A stretch of 64,000 nt of DNA from Viridibacterium silvisoli (GCF_036017035.1 NZ_JAYXHS010000001.1:992001-1056000); one strand, 5' to 3'; shown: positions 18,101 to 26,254, numbered from the stretch's first letter. Numbers and translations: made by a program. The notes: generated from the sequence alone by a model not told the origin.

Positions 18101-18465
18101 CTGCCGTTGGCGTCGCTGAGGTCGCGCAGCATGCTCAGCCAGTCGAGCACCTGCGGGTCGGGCTGTACCGCCAGTTCGTTACGCGCCTCGATGGCCGCCA
18201 GCAATACCGCTGCACCATGCTTGCAGGTATAGCCGACCGGGCAGGAGCAGATCGCCTGCACATCGTCCTTGGCGCCAAAGGCGATACGCACTTTGTAAGG
18301 CGACAGGGCCGTCCCTTTGACCGAGGCGCGGATCAGGCTGTCGCTCAGCTGCAGACCATTCACGGCCCCGACGTAGCCCAGCCCCTTGGTGTACCCGGCC
18401 TTGCCAAACCAGCGCAGCACATCACTCTTGGTGAAGTTGCGGGCAGGTGTTGTTGTTACGGACAT
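15130..18465 (-). CDS. SWIM zinc-finger SNF2-family helicase
   Basis: 1111 aa. An N-terminal SWIM zinc finger has C73-x-C75 and C81-x-H83. The C-terminal half is a complete SNF2/Swi2 ATPase: motif I DDMGLGKTAQT, motif II DEAQ in LLILDEAQTVKN, TGTPMENHLGELW (motif III), and the HELICc part ending with FDPWWNPAVEDQATDRAHRIGQ. The ~650-residue middle is variable. Bacterial members translocate on double-stranded DNA and act in transcription or repair; the exact role is not known. The ATG at 18465 starts before the SWIM finger. It is divergent from ubiE. Confidence 0.93.
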   Translation of the reverse strand: MSVTTTPARNFTKSDVLRWFGKAGYTKGLGYVGAVNGLQLSDSLIRASVKGTALSPYKVRIAFGAKDDVQAICSCPVGYTCKHGAAVLLAAIEARNELAVQPDPQVLDWLSMLRDLSDANGSKPAKPGKPVKIREQLFYVIDHDAAQQRVTVSLRKGRTDASGFLSDLAEPWDSIERALAKPPKFVSDEDLVILRLLWMIRSHEFYATFELQRRPSDDLLSRMLATERCLFDDAQWLPLHRGLPRNGRLLWQAGDDGRMHANAVIEGVAQASVLPCEPPWYVDLASGECAPLDLGIGARMASRLLSAPPLRPLDAALVAIELSEIAPDVPRPDTDTAARLRRIEVAPGLRLRLLTGTVSIAQSWRGYPQAYQFPMDFAQASFDYAGIVVGADETRDFHIIDGETVQLVRDKAAEAAAIAGLQALGLERVPAETFASWSNPPGEGLYGLADALSWSEWMPRLVPALHAAGWVLQIDESFHHHVVEIDELLADVQEGEAGWFDLSLGFDLDGQRIALAPLLANFLHQHPHLANGKGLDTLQDTARMDIMLDDGQRVRFAAGRLKPVLRLFIDLFDGKLSGGAGLRISKLDAPRLEGLGNVANTTGLKAVEAAAQRLRGSVGVTQIAAPEGLGLTLRPYQVEGLSWLQHLRQHDLGGILADDMGLGKTAQTLAHLLVEKNAGRLDRPCLVVVPTSLVFNWRREAARIAPDLSVLTLHGPQRDFAAIPKHDVVLTTYPLVWRDAEPLQQHQYHLLILDEAQTVKNAASRAAAVIRTLEARHRLCITGTPMENHLGELWTQFDFLLPGFLGDSKDFTRRWRTPIEKGGDSLRRELLARRVKPFLLRRRKDEVASELPPKNIVLRTTELEGGQRDLYEVVRSAMDEKVRSAVAEKGFRRSQIVILDALLKLRQVCCDPRLLSIASAQRVKERAKLDLLMNMLPELVEEGRRILLFSQFTSMLELIVEAVEKAGIPYVLLTGQTTGREAVVQRFQNGEVPLFLISLKAGGLGLNLTTADTVIHFDPWWNPAVEDQATDRAHRIGQTKSVYVYKLIVAGSIEERIVALQEKKAALATAVLSGDAEGDVKFSEEDLANLFAPLPEVDSNKSRFAARESRR

Positions 18466-18514
18466 GTAGTCAATCGCATGAGGCAGAACCGGCCATTGTA
18501 ACGAAGCCTTGGGT

Positions 18515-18554
18515 CTGTTCCCATATATCGGGCAGATCAGATGATCGGGAACAG
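18515..18554. repeat. inverted repeat CTGTTCCC-N24-GGGAACAG in the helicase/ubiE divergent region
   Basis: Two 8-bp arms (18515-18522 and 18547-18554) match perfectly, and the flanking bases extend the pairing in part (GG..CC). It lies about 50 bp upstream of the helicase start and about 77 bp upstream of ubiE. It could be a regulator site or a leader hairpin; no known operator fits. Confidence 0.45.
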
Positions 18555-18630
18555 GCCCCGGAGCACGGAGCCCATTACAATGCAGGTCGGACAGATTACG
18601 GACATGCAGACCCCTGCAGGGACATAGGCC

Positions 18631-19389
18631 ATGAGCGAAAACACCAGCGCACCCCAAGGCGGCAAGACCCATTTCGGCTTCGAAACCGTCGCTGAACATG
18701 AAAAGGCCAAGCGCGTCGAAGGCGTCTTCTCCTCCGTCGCCAGCAAGTACGACGTGATGAACGATCTGATGTCGGCCGGCATGCACCGCCTGTGGAAGGC
18801 CTTCACCATCCAGATCGCCGCGGTGCGCCCGGGCGAACGCGTGCTCGACGTGGCCGGCGGCACGGCCGACCTGTCACTGGCTTTCGCCAAACAGGTGGGC
18901 GAGACCGGCCAGGTGTGGCTCACCGACATCAATCACGCGATGCTCAGCGTCGGCCGCGACCGCACGACGGACAAGGGCTACCTGCTGCCGACCGCACAGT
19001 GCGACGCCGAGAAGCTGCCCTTCCCCGACAACCATTTCGACCTCGTCACCGTGGCCTTCGGCCTGCGCAACATGACCCACAAGGATCAGGCGCTGGCCGA
19101 AATGCGCCGCGTGCTGCGCCCCGGTGGCCGCCTGCTGGTGCTGGAGTTCTCGAAAATCTGGCAGCCGCTGGCCAAGGCCTACGACGTCTACTCCTTCAAG
19201 GTCCTGCCCTGGCTCGGCCAGAAGGTCGCCGGCGATGCCGACAGCTACAAGTACCTGGCTGAATCGATCCGCATGCATCCGGACCAGGACACGCTGAAGC
19301 AGATGCTCACCGATGCCGGGCTGGAGCGCGCCGAGTACTTCAACCTTGCGGCAGGTGCCGTGGCGCTGCATCGCGGCTACAAGTTCTAG
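18631..19389 (+). CDS. ubiE: demethylmenaquinone/2-methoxy-6-polyprenyl-1,4-benzoquinol C-methyltransferase
   Basis: 252 aa SAM-dependent methyltransferase of ubiquinone (and menaquinone) synthesis. Family signatures are YDVMNDLMSAGMHRLWK (about 39-55), the SAM-binding glycine motif LDVAGGTADLS (about 72-82), and FGLRNMTHKD. The C-terminus ends HRGYKF as in other UbiE proteins. Cytoplasmic, part of a membrane-associated Ubi complex. ATG at 18631. A Tim44-domain gene and ubiJ lie downstream, but five unrelated genes intervene. Confidence 0.97.
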   Translation: MSENTSAPQGGKTHFGFETVAEHEKAKRVEGVFSSVASKYDVMNDLMSAGMHRLWKAFTIQIAAVRPGERVLDVAGGTADLSLAFAKQVGETGQVWLTDINHAMLSVGRDRTTDKGYLLPTAQCDAEKLPFPDNHFDLVTVAFGLRNMTHKDQALAEMRRVLRPGGRLLVLEFSKIWQPLAKAYDVYSFKVLPWLGQKVAGDADSYKYLAESIRMHPDQDTLKQMLTDAGLERAEYFNLAAGAVALHRGYKF

Positions 19390-19396
19390 TCGCAGC

Positions 19397-19807
19397 ATGA
19401 GAGCCCTGGCCGCACTGTCGATCGCGATCCTTGCATCGGCCTGCACATTTTCCCCGCCGTTCGAGCCTGCGCGGTTCCTGCAGATCCGCCCCAAGGCGGA
19501 GGGGCCGGCGCTGGTCCAGATTGCCTTGAAGAACGGCCCGGAGTGCACTGACACGCTCGACCGCCTTCGCTATCAATTCGACAATCCGAGCTTCCCCGAT
19601 ACGCTCGCGTCCTGCGGCCAGACTTCGGAAAGTCGCCGGCTGCCGTTCAAGTCGACGCTGCGGAACGGGCGGCTCGAAATCATCTTCGATATCGAGGCTG
19701 ACAGCCTTGAACACTGTCTGGGTGCCGTTGCAATTGCGCTGCGCGGACAGGCCAGTGCGCCGGACACGGATGTCCTTCGCCCCTGCCAGAAAGTGGCAGA
19801 TCGCTGA
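19397..19807 (+). CDS. small lipoprotein of unknown function
   Basis: 136 aa. The signal peptide ends in a lipobox (LASAC, Cys16), so it is probably a lipoprotein. The mature part has three further cysteines (in PECTD, ASCGQ and HCLGA) plus one near the end, suggesting disulfides in the periplasm. No family is recognised. It starts 8 bp after the ubiE stop and so is probably cotranscribed with it. Confidence 0.65.
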   Translation: MRALAALSIAILASACTFSPPFEPARFLQIRPKAEGPALVQIALKNGPECTDTLDRLRYQFDNPSFPDTLASCGQTSESRRLPFKSTLRNGRLEIIFDIEADSLEHCLGAVAIALRGQASAPDTDVLRPCQKVADR

Positions 19808-19835
19808 TCCCCCTAACGAACCACCGGTAACTCAT

Positions 19836-20285
19836 GTGACTGCACGCGCCTGGCATAGCCCCCTGTTCGCCACCTTCGTTGCCGGGCTGCTGTCATGCGC
19901 GGCCACGCTCGCCAACGCCGCCAGTTTCAGCGGCCCCGACTACAGCGGCGTGTATGACTGCAAGGGCGTCGACCAGCATGAAGGCCCCTACTCGGGCACC
20001 GTGACCCTGGTGCGCAATGTCGCGCAGAGCAGCGGTGAATACGGCGCTTACGACTTCAAGCTGGAAGTGCCGGGCTATGGCACCTACCCCGGGCAGGCGG
20101 TGTCGCTGGGCAAGCAGCTGGCGATCCATTTCGCCCTCACCGACCCGACCCCCAAGGACTACGGCACAGGCATCGCCACCGTGTTCAAGGACAAACAGGG
20201 ACGCGTCGGTTTCCGCAAGTTCTACTACGAGCCCGAGTTCAAGGGCGGCAATAGCGGCACGGAGACCTGTGTCCGGCGCAAGTAA
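19836..20285 (+). CDS. secreted protein of unknown function
   Basis: 149 aa. It has a signal peptide with the hydrophobic run LFATFVAGLLSCAATLANAA. The mature region contains SGPDYSGVYDCKGVDQHEGPYSGTVTL, YGAYDFKLEVPGYGTYPGQAV and FRKFYYEPEFKGGNSGTETC, a beta-rich fold seen in small uncharacterised proteobacterial secreted proteins. The start is read as GTG at 19836; no in-frame ATG lies close to the signal peptide. Its end overlaps the start of the next gene by 17 bases. Confidence 0.6.
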   Translation: MTARAWHSPLFATFVAGLLSCAATLANAASFSGPDYSGVYDCKGVDQHEGPYSGTVTLVRNVAQSSGEYGAYDFKLEVPGYGTYPGQAVSLGKQLAIHFALTDPTPKDYGTGIATVFKDKQGRVGFRKFYYEPEFKGGNSGTETCVRRK

Positions 20286-21363
20286 GGCCGGATGCCTGCG
20301 TGCCGCCCTGCTGGCGCTGGCTGTTGCAGTGCCGGGCGGCACCGCGTCCGCCGGCGACGTCTGCCCGCAGGAGAAATGGGAGTACGTTGCGCCCGCCTCT
20401 GCTGGCTGGTCGGGCGAAGGTCTTGCGCGCGTCGAGGACTATCTGAAGACCCTCGACACCAAGGGCCTGGTGATCGTGCAAGACGGGCGTGTCATTTACG
20501 AATACGGCCAGCCACACGCCTCGCGCGAGATCGCTTCGATGCGCAAGAGCGTGCTGAGCATCCTCGTCGGCATCCAGCACGACCGCGGCAAGATCAAGCT
20601 CGACAAGACGCTGGCGCAGATGGGCATCGTCGAGGACAAGACCGGCGCGCTCACCGCCGACGAGCAAGGCGCCACCACGGAGCAACTGCTGGAGGCGCGT
20701 GGCTGCATCTACCTGCCCTCGGTGGGCCTGCCGGAAAGCTGGGTGGCAGGCATGCCTGCGCGCAGCAGCTGCAAACCCGGCGAGCGCTGGTACTACAACA
20801 ACTGGGATTTCAATGCGCTCGCCGAAGTGTTCCGCCAGCAGAGCGGCAGCGACCTGTTCGATGCGCTCAAGACCGATCTCGCCGAGCCGCTGCAATTCGA
20901 AGACTTCAGCAAGTGGATCGACACGCGCTACCGGAATGGCGTCGAGTCACGCTTCCCGCTCTATGAGATGCGCATCTCGAATGCCGATCTGGCGCGCATC
21001 GGCCTGCTCATGGCGCGCGGTGGCGACTGGTGCGGCAAGCGCATCGTGTCGCGTGAATGGGTAGAGCGCAGCACGCGGCCGATCTCGAAAACCACGGTGC
21101 GCAATCTCGACTACGGTTATCTGTGGTGGGTGGCCGAGCGCTCGCAGCAGGTCACTTTTTTCGGCAACAAACCGCCCGGCCGCAGCTTTGCCGCGCTCGG
21201 TGCGGGCGGCCAGTACGTGTTCGTCAATCCTGAATTGCAGCTGGTCGTCACGCACACCGTCGACCGCGAGAACAAGCGCGCCGCTCGCGAAGTGGGCTAC
21301 ACCAGTTTCGGCAAGTTGCTGGGTCTGATCCTCGAGGCCCGTGGCAATCCGGCCGGCACCTGA
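20269..21363 (+). CDS. serine hydrolase of the beta-lactamase/class C family
   Basis: 364 aa, secreted (hydrophobic signal LRAALLALAVAV, cut after TASA). The catalytic S-x-x-K is S90-M-R-K93 in EIASMRKS. A Y-x-N motif lies in GERWYYNNWDFN (about 171-180). The third motif is near FAALGAGGQYVFV. This is the DUF302-free esterase-like group related to class C beta-lactamases and D-aminopeptidases, so hydrolysis of an ester or peptide rather than beta-lactam resistance is likely. The GTG start at 20269 has GGAG eight bases upstream and overlaps the previous gene, suggesting translational coupling. Confidence 0.83.
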   Translation: MSGASKAGCLRAALLALAVAVPGGTASAGDVCPQEKWEYVAPASAGWSGEGLARVEDYLKTLDTKGLVIVQDGRVIYEYGQPHASREIASMRKSVLSILVGIQHDRGKIKLDKTLAQMGIVEDKTGALTADEQGATTEQLLEARGCIYLPSVGLPESWVAGMPARSSCKPGERWYYNNWDFNALAEVFRQQSGSDLFDALKTDLAEPLQFEDFSKWIDTRYRNGVESRFPLYEMRISNADLARIGLLMARGGDWCGKRIVSREWVERSTRPISKTTVRNLDYGYLWWVAERSQQVTFFGNKPPGRSFAALGAGGQYVFVNPELQLVVTHTVDRENKRAAREVGYTSFGKLLGLILEARGNPAGT

Positions 21364-21376
21364 GACGGGATTCGCC

Positions 21377-21751
21377 ATGCGAAGTGCAAGCCTTGTTGCC
21401 CTGCTGACTCTCGTTGTCGCCAACAGTGCGGTGGCGGCGGAAAATGACGCACCCGTCTGCAATTACAGCGGCAATCAGCAGGAGATGAATGCCTGCGCGC
21501 TGCGCAATTACCAGGCGGCCGACCGGGCTTTGAACGACACCTACAAGCGCGTCATGGCAGGCTTGTCCGACGCGAAGAAGCGCGAGCTGCGCAACCTGCA
21601 ACGCGCCTGGCTCAAGCAACGCGATCCGCAGTGCAAGGCGCAGGTCCGCGAGTACGAAGGAGGTTCGATCTGGCCGCTGGAATTCCATGCCTGCCTACAA
21701 GCCGCGACCGAGCAGCGCACCCGCGTGCTCGAAACCTGGAGCAAACCATGA
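21377..21751 (+). CDS. secreted LprI-like (DUF1311) protein
   Basis: 124 aa. A signal peptide (LVALLTLVVANSAVAA) is followed by the DUF1311/LprI pattern: NQQEMNACALRNYQAADRAL, LNDTYKRVMAGL, LRNLQRAWLKQRDPQC and a closing C-L-Q-A-A. The conserved cysteines fit the family. LprI relatives have been reported as lysozyme inhibitors, but most are uncharacterised. Its stop overlaps the start of the MFS gene by four bases. Confidence 0.82.
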   Translation: MRSASLVALLTLVVANSAVAAENDAPVCNYSGNQQEMNACALRNYQAADRALNDTYKRVMAGLSDAKKRELRNLQRAWLKQRDPQCKAQVREYEGGSIWPLEFHACLQAATEQRTRVLETWSKP

Positions 21752-22965
21752 AGACCCGCGCCGCGCAGAGCTACTGGCTCATCACCCTTGTCGCTGCTTC
21801 GACGATGATGATCACCATGGGCGCGCGCCAGTCGCTCGGGCTGTTCGTCTCGCCGCTCAATACCTCGACCGGCCTCGGCATCGCCAGCATCAGCCTCGCC
21901 ATGGCGGTCGCGCAGTTCGTATGGGGCGCGGTGCAGCCGATCGCCGGCGCCATTGCCGACCGCTACGGCCCGGGACGCGTGATTGCAGCAGGCGTGCTGA
22001 TGCTGGCGCTGGGCAGCGCGCTGACGCCCTTGATGCACTCCACCTGGGGCCTGTGTTTTTCGATCGGCCTGCTGTCGGCCGCCGGTTCGGGCTCGGGCAG
22101 CTTCTCGGTGCTGATCGGCGCAGCCGCCAGCCGCCTGCCAGCGGAACGACGCGGCATGGCTTCCGGCGTCATCAATGCCGGCGGCTCCTTCGGCCAGTTC
22201 GTGTTTGCGCCAGTGCTGCAGAAACTGATCCAGAGCATTGGCTGGATGGGCGCGATGTGGTCGCTGGCCGTCGTCACGCTGGCCGCCTTGCCAATGGCGT
22301 TCACGCTGCGCCGGCCGCACCAGACAGCCGAGCAACACGCCGCCCGCAATGACGGACCGAGTCTGGGCAGCAGCGTGCGCGACGCCCTCAAGGACCGCAG
22401 CTACCTGCTGCTGCATGCCGGCTTCTTCACGTGCGGCTTCCACATCGCCTTCCTCGTGACGCACCTGCCCGGCGAGGTCGCGCTGTGCGGGCTGCCCGCG
22501 GGCGTGGCGAGCTGGTCGCTGGCCATCATCGGCCTCGCCAATATCGTGGGCAGTCTGGTCGCGGGCTGGGCCGTGCAGCGCTATCGCAGCAAGTACGTGC
22601 TGTTCTGGATGTATGGTTCGCGCGCCCTGCTGGTGCTGGCCTATCTCGCCGCACCGAAAACCGCGCTGACCTTTTACTTTTTTGCAGCAGGCCTGGGCGC
22701 GACCTGGCTGGCGACCGTGCCACCCACAGCAACCATGGTCGGCAAGCTGTTCGGTAGCCGTTATCTCGGCACCCTGTTCGGCTTGACCCTGTTGAGTCAT
22801 CAGGTCGGCGGCTTCCTCGGCGCCTGGCTCGGCGGTCTGGCGATCAGCAATCTGGGCAGCTACGACCTGATGTGGTGGGCAGACATCGCGCTGGCATCGC
22901 TGGCAGCCCTGTGCAATCTGCCGATCCGCGAGGCGCCTGTATCGCGCCAGCCACTTCCTGCCTGA
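21748..22965 (+). CDS. MFS transporter
   Basis: 405 aa with twelve predicted helices. The family loop ADRYGPGRV lies between helices 2 and 3, with an early MGARQSLGLFVSPL. This is the monocarboxylate/oxalate-formate-like MFS branch. Substrate unknown. ATG at 21748, overlapping the LprI-like gene by ATGA. Last gene of a same-strand run beginning at ubiE. Confidence 0.88.
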   Translation: MKTRAAQSYWLITLVAASTMMITMGARQSLGLFVSPLNTSTGLGIASISLAMAVAQFVWGAVQPIAGAIADRYGPGRVIAAGVLMLALGSALTPLMHSTWGLCFSIGLLSAAGSGSGSFSVLIGAAASRLPAERRGMASGVINAGGSFGQFVFAPVLQKLIQSIGWMGAMWSLAVVTLAALPMAFTLRRPHQTAEQHAARNDGPSLGSSVRDALKDRSYLLLHAGFFTCGFHIAFLVTHLPGEVALCGLPAGVASWSLAIIGLANIVGSLVAGWAVQRYRSKYVLFWMYGSRALLVLAYLAAPKTALTFYFFAAGLGATWLATVPPTATMVGKLFGSRYLGTLFGLTLLSHQVGGFLGAWLGGLAISNLGSYDLMWWADIALASLAALCNLPIREAPVSRQPLPA

Positions 22966-23050
22966 CACGCAGGGCGTCCGCTCAGCACGCGATTTGCCGG
23001 AAGGTTTTGATCAATTGCTCAGCTTTTTCCTGATCGTCAGTTCTCTTTTA

Positions 23051-23079
23051 CTTGAACCTTTCCGATATCCCCCGATCTA
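23051..23079 (+). promoter_or_regulatory. candidate heat-shock (RpoH) promoter upstream of the Tim44-domain gene
   Basis: CTTGAA (23051-23056), a 14-bp spacer and CCCGATCTA (23071-23079). The known sigma-32 pattern is CTTGAA, 13-17 bp, CCCCATNTA, so the -10 differs at one base. It lies about 45 bp before the gene start. Alternatives are a sigma-70 promoter with TAGAAT as -10. Confidence 0.45.
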
Positions 23080-23124
23080 GAATCAGGTTCGTCGGGGTTT
23101 CGTCCCGCCATAGTGGAGAAAGAA

Positions 23125-23991
23125 ATGCTCAAATCCGGATTTTTCAAGCGCGCCTTGTTGATGGCCTTCGTCGCCCTCAGCACCGTCGGCATGTCCGTCG
23201 ACTACGCCGAAGCCGCACGTCTGGGTGGCGGTCGCTCAACCGGCATGCAACGCACGATGCCGCAGCGCCAGGCCACACCACCTGCTTATCAACGTCCTGC
23301 ACCGGCTACGCCGCCTGCAGCCGCACCCGCCAGTGGCTGGCGCAAGTGGGCAGGCCCTCTGGCCGGCCTGGCTGCCGGTATCGGTCTGGCCGCACTGATG
23401 TCGCACTTCGGCATGGGCGGTGACATGGCAGGCATCCTGTTGCTGGTCATCGGCGGCGTGCTCGCATTTGTGCTGATTCGTCGTTTCATGGGCGGCAACC
23501 GGGCACAGCAACCGGCAATGGCTTCCGGACCTGCCAACTGGCAACAACAGCAACCGGCGCAGTACGAAGCACAGCAGGCCTACGGTGGCGGCGCAGCGCC
23601 CGCAGCAGCGGCCACTATCCCGGCTGACTTCGATGTCGATGGCTTCACGCGTCAGGCCAAGGTGAACTTCATCCGCCTGCAGGCAGCCAACGATGCCGGC
23701 AATCTTCAGGACATCCGCGAGTTCACCTCGCCCGAGATGTTTGCCGAGATCAAGCTGGACATCGATGATCGCCGCGGCGCCGCACAGAAGACCGACGTGG
23801 TAAGCCTCGACGCACAGGTGCTGGAAGTCGTGGAAGAGTCGGGTCGCTACATCACCAGCGTGCGCTTCAACGGCATGTTGCGTGAAGCTGCGAACAGCGC
23901 ACCGGCGCCTTTCGACGAAGTCTGGCACTTGTCCAAGCCGGTCGACGGCAACAGTGGCTGGGTACTCTCGGGCATCCAGCAGGTTGCCTGA
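23125..23991 (+). CDS. Tim44-like domain protein
   Basis: 288 aa. A signal or anchor sequence at the N-terminus is followed by a Pro/Gln/Ala-rich region, a Gly-rich segment, a membrane helix (about 75-118: LAGLAAGIGLAALMSHF, GILLLVIGGVLAFVLIRRF), another Gln/Pro-rich linker, and a C-terminal Tim44-like domain (about 170-285, with FTRQAKVNFIRLQAANDAGNL and FDEVWHLSKPVDG). In betaproteobacteria this protein commonly sits beside ubiE/ubiJ. GGAG lies six bases before the ATG at 23125. A heat-shock-like promoter is upstream. Confidence 0.88.
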   Translation: MLKSGFFKRALLMAFVALSTVGMSVDYAEAARLGGGRSTGMQRTMPQRQATPPAYQRPAPATPPAAAPASGWRKWAGPLAGLAAGIGLAALMSHFGMGGDMAGILLLVIGGVLAFVLIRRFMGGNRAQQPAMASGPANWQQQQPAQYEAQQAYGGGAAPAAAATIPADFDVDGFTRQAKVNFIRLQAANDAGNLQDIREFTSPEMFAEIKLDIDDRRGAAQKTDVVSLDAQVLEVVEESGRYITSVRFNGMLREAANSAPAPFDEVWHLSKPVDGNSGWVLSGIQQVA

Positions 23992-23995
23992 GCCG

Positions 23996-24565
23996 ATGCT
24001 GCAAGCGTTCCTGCTCGGCCCACTCAATCGCCTGCTGAAGGGCGAGGCGTGGGCCAGTGACATGCTCAAGCCGCACGCCGGCAAGAGCGCCGAGCTGAGC
24101 CTCGGTGGCGTCACCCTCCGTATGCGGGTAACGGACGCCGGGCAGGTAGATGCGCTGGCGGGTGATGCGGTGCCGGATGTGCGTATCGCCTTGCCGGCAT
24201 CGGCCTTGGTCAGCCTGCAGGACGGGCCCGATCAGCTGAGCAAGCTTGCCACCATCAGTGGCGATGCGGGCTTTGCTGAGACGATCTCGGTGCTGCTCAA
24301 GCACCTGCGGCCAGATGTCGGCGCGGCGCTCAGCCCCCTCATGGGTGACGTACTCGCAGCGCGTGTCGAAAGTGGCTTGGCGCGCGCCAATGCGGGTGCC
24401 AGGCAGCTGGCCCGTAACCTTGGCGCCAATGTCGTCGAGTATGTGCGGGATGAGCAGGGCTTGGTAGTACAGCAGGACGAGCTGGCTGCGTGGCGCGGTG
24501 AAATGGCAGCAGCGCAGGAAAATCTTGCACGCCTCGAGGCACGGGTTGCGCGCCTCGGCTCATGA
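23996..24565 (+). CDS. ubiJ: ubiquinone biosynthesis accessory factor UbiJ (SCP2 domain)
   Basis: 189 aa. The N-terminal ~110 residues form an SCP2 sterol-carrier-like fold (FLLGPLNRLLKGEAWASD, LRMRVTDAGQV, RIALPASALVSL). The C-terminus is a coiled coil (ELAAWRGEMAAAQENLARLEARVARL). UbiJ binds isoprenoid lipids in the ubiquinone-synthesis complex. It starts five bases after the Tim44-domain gene. The usual next gene, ubiB, is absent; a chemoreceptor faces it instead. Confidence 0.85.
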   Translation: MLQAFLLGPLNRLLKGEAWASDMLKPHAGKSAELSLGGVTLRMRVTDAGQVDALAGDAVPDVRIALPASALVSLQDGPDQLSKLATISGDAGFAETISVLLKHLRPDVGAALSPLMGDVLAARVESGLARANAGARQLARNLGANVVEYVRDEQGLVVQQDELAAWRGEMAAAQENLARLEARVARLGS

Positions 24566-24589
24566 AGAATCGAGAAGTGAGCACATAGC

Positions 24590-24616
24590 AAAAAGGGCCT
24601 CGCGGCCCTTTTTTAT
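24590..24616. terminator. rho-independent terminator between ubiJ and the chemoreceptor
   Basis: AAAAAGGGCC, a CTCGC loop region and GGCCCTTTTTT form a stem with A and T tracts on both sides, so it can end transcription from both convergent genes. Confidence 0.88.
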
Positions 24617-24634
24617 TGGTGCTGCAAAACCGCT

Positions 24635-26254
24635 TCAAACCGTAAAGCGCCGCGTCGACTGCAGCAGCGCATCCATGGAGGAGCCTGCCGCTGCCGAGCT
24701 GCTGGCCACTTGCGTGGCACGATCGGCGTTGCGGTCGGCCACTTCCTTCATGGCGTGCACAAGCTGCGCGATCTGATTGCCGGATTTCTGCTGGTGCTGG
24801 ACCGCCGTACAGATCTCCTGCATGGCTGCGGCAATGCCGGCGGCGGCCTGCGGAATGGCCGCGACGGAATCGCCCGCCTGCTGCGCACGCGCAACGCCGC
24901 CAGACACGCCTTCGACGCTCTGGTCGATCGACGTCACGGCGGTGCGGATCGTGTCCTGCACGCGGGCAATCGTGGCGGAAATCTCGTCGGTCGCCTTGGA
25001 GGTGTTCTCGGCAAGCTTGCGCACTTCGTCAGCCACCACGGCGAAACCACGCCCCTGCTCACCGGCACGCGCGGCTTCGATGGCGGCATTCAACGCCAGC
25101 AGGTTGGTCTGGTCGGCGATGCCCTTGATGGTAGCAATGACGTTGGCGATGGCCAGAGCCTCTGTCTCCAGCGAGCCCACTGCACGGGCAGTGTCCTGCA
25201 CGGTCTCGGCGATGCGCGTCATGTCGCCAGCCGCCTCGCGCACCACGCTGGCACTGTGCTCGGAATCGCGACCAGTCGCTGTCGATGAGGACAGCGCCTG
25301 TTCAGCATCGGCGCCGACCTGGCGGATAGTGGCAGCGAGATCCTCTACGCTGCTGACCACCGCGCTGACCTGCTGGCGCTGGCCAGCCACATCACGCTGC
25401 ACGTCTTCGCTGAGCCGGCGTACGTTGCCGACCGAGTCATTTACCTGGTCAGCCGCCCGCCGGACATCGCTGACGATGCGTTGCTGCGATTCGACGAGGC
25501 GGTCGAAGGCACGCATGGCGACGCCGATCTCGTTTTCTGCTCTTGAGTTGAGGCGCTGTGTAAGGTTGCCGGAGGCCACGATGCCATCGGCCACACTCAC
25601 GAGGCGGCGCAATGGCGGGCCAATATGGTTATTCACCGCCCAGGCCCCCGCCAGCATCAGCAGACAGGCCACGGCAATCATGCCCAGCGCAGCCACCGTC
25701 GTCTGCGAGCTGCGGTGTGCGGCAAGCGTTTCCTGCTCCTGGGCAAGGGTCTCGATGGACTCGGTCACCTTGGCGAGCGAATCTTCGAGAGTGTCGAAAT
25801 CCTTGGTGAAGGCCTGCAGCTTGGCATCGCCCGCGGTCGCGTCGGACGGCGGCGTTTCGATGATGGATCTGGCCGACTGCAGGTAGCGATCCAGCACAGG
25901 CTCGACTTCCTTGCGCAAGGCCGTGTCCGGAATCACGCCCGCGACTTCGGCAAACAGTTTGCGCATCTTGGCTTCGTGCTGGCCGAACTCGGTGGCAGCC
26001 TCCTTGAGCAGATCGTCCTTGTGGGTTGCAGTACCCAGCAGCGCCTCGAGAACGTCGGCACGCACCGCGTCATGCATCATGTCGACTTCCATCTGGACGC
26101 GTACGTGCTTCTGCGTGCTGACGATCTCGGTAACCGCGCCCGTCATGGCGCGCCCCCCCATCAGGGCGACGCCGCCATTGACGACGACGCAGGCGGAGCC
26201 GAGCACGGCCAGCGCCGTGAGCAGGGTACGCAGGGACACGTTTTCGAGTTGCAT
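24635..26254 (-). CDS. methyl-accepting chemotaxis protein
   Basis: 539 aa. First membrane helix about residues 10-32, periplasmic four-helix sensor about 35-185, second helix about 188-208, HAMP about 209-262 (NHIGPPLRRLVSVADGI), then the signalling domain with the hairpin tip IADQTNLLALNAAIEAARAGEQ and VVADEVRKLAE. This directs swimming through CheA/CheW. The ligand is unknown. ATG at 26254 chosen as the residue just before the helix; an ATG at 26266 is possible. No che genes are nearby. Confidence 0.92.
   Translation of the reverse strand: MQLENVSLRTLLTALAVLGSACVVVNGGVALMGGRAMTGAVTEIVSTQKHVRVQMEVDMMHDAVRADVLEALLGTATHKDDLLKEAATEFGQHEAKMRKLFAEVAGVIPDTALRKEVEPVLDRYLQSARSIIETPPSDATAGDAKLQAFTKDFDTLEDSLAKVTESIETLAQEQETLAAHRSSQTTVAALGMIAVACLLMLAGAWAVNNHIGPPLRRLVSVADGIVASGNLTQRLNSRAENEIGVAMRAFDRLVESQQRIVSDVRRAADQVNDSVGNVRRLSEDVQRDVAGQRQQVSAVVSSVEDLAATIRQVGADAEQALSSSTATGRDSEHSASVVREAAGDMTRIAETVQDTARAVGSLETEALAIANVIATIKGIADQTNLLALNAAIEAARAGEQGRGFAVVADEVRKLAENTSKATDEISATIARVQDTIRTAVTSIDQSVEGVSGGVARAQQAGDSVAAIPQAAAGIAAAMQEICTAVQHQQKSGNQIAQLVHAMKEVADRNADRATQVASSSAAAGSSMDALLQSTRRFTV

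Noticed and set aside
16288..18501. 737-residue antisense open frame over the helicase
   Set aside because: No recognisable motif, and it mirrors the codons of a complete SNF2 protein.
20269..21363. Calling the SxxK serine hydrolase a beta-lactamase resistance gene
   Set aside because: The motif set fits esterase-like class C relatives, and the sequence lacks evidence for beta-lactam specificity.
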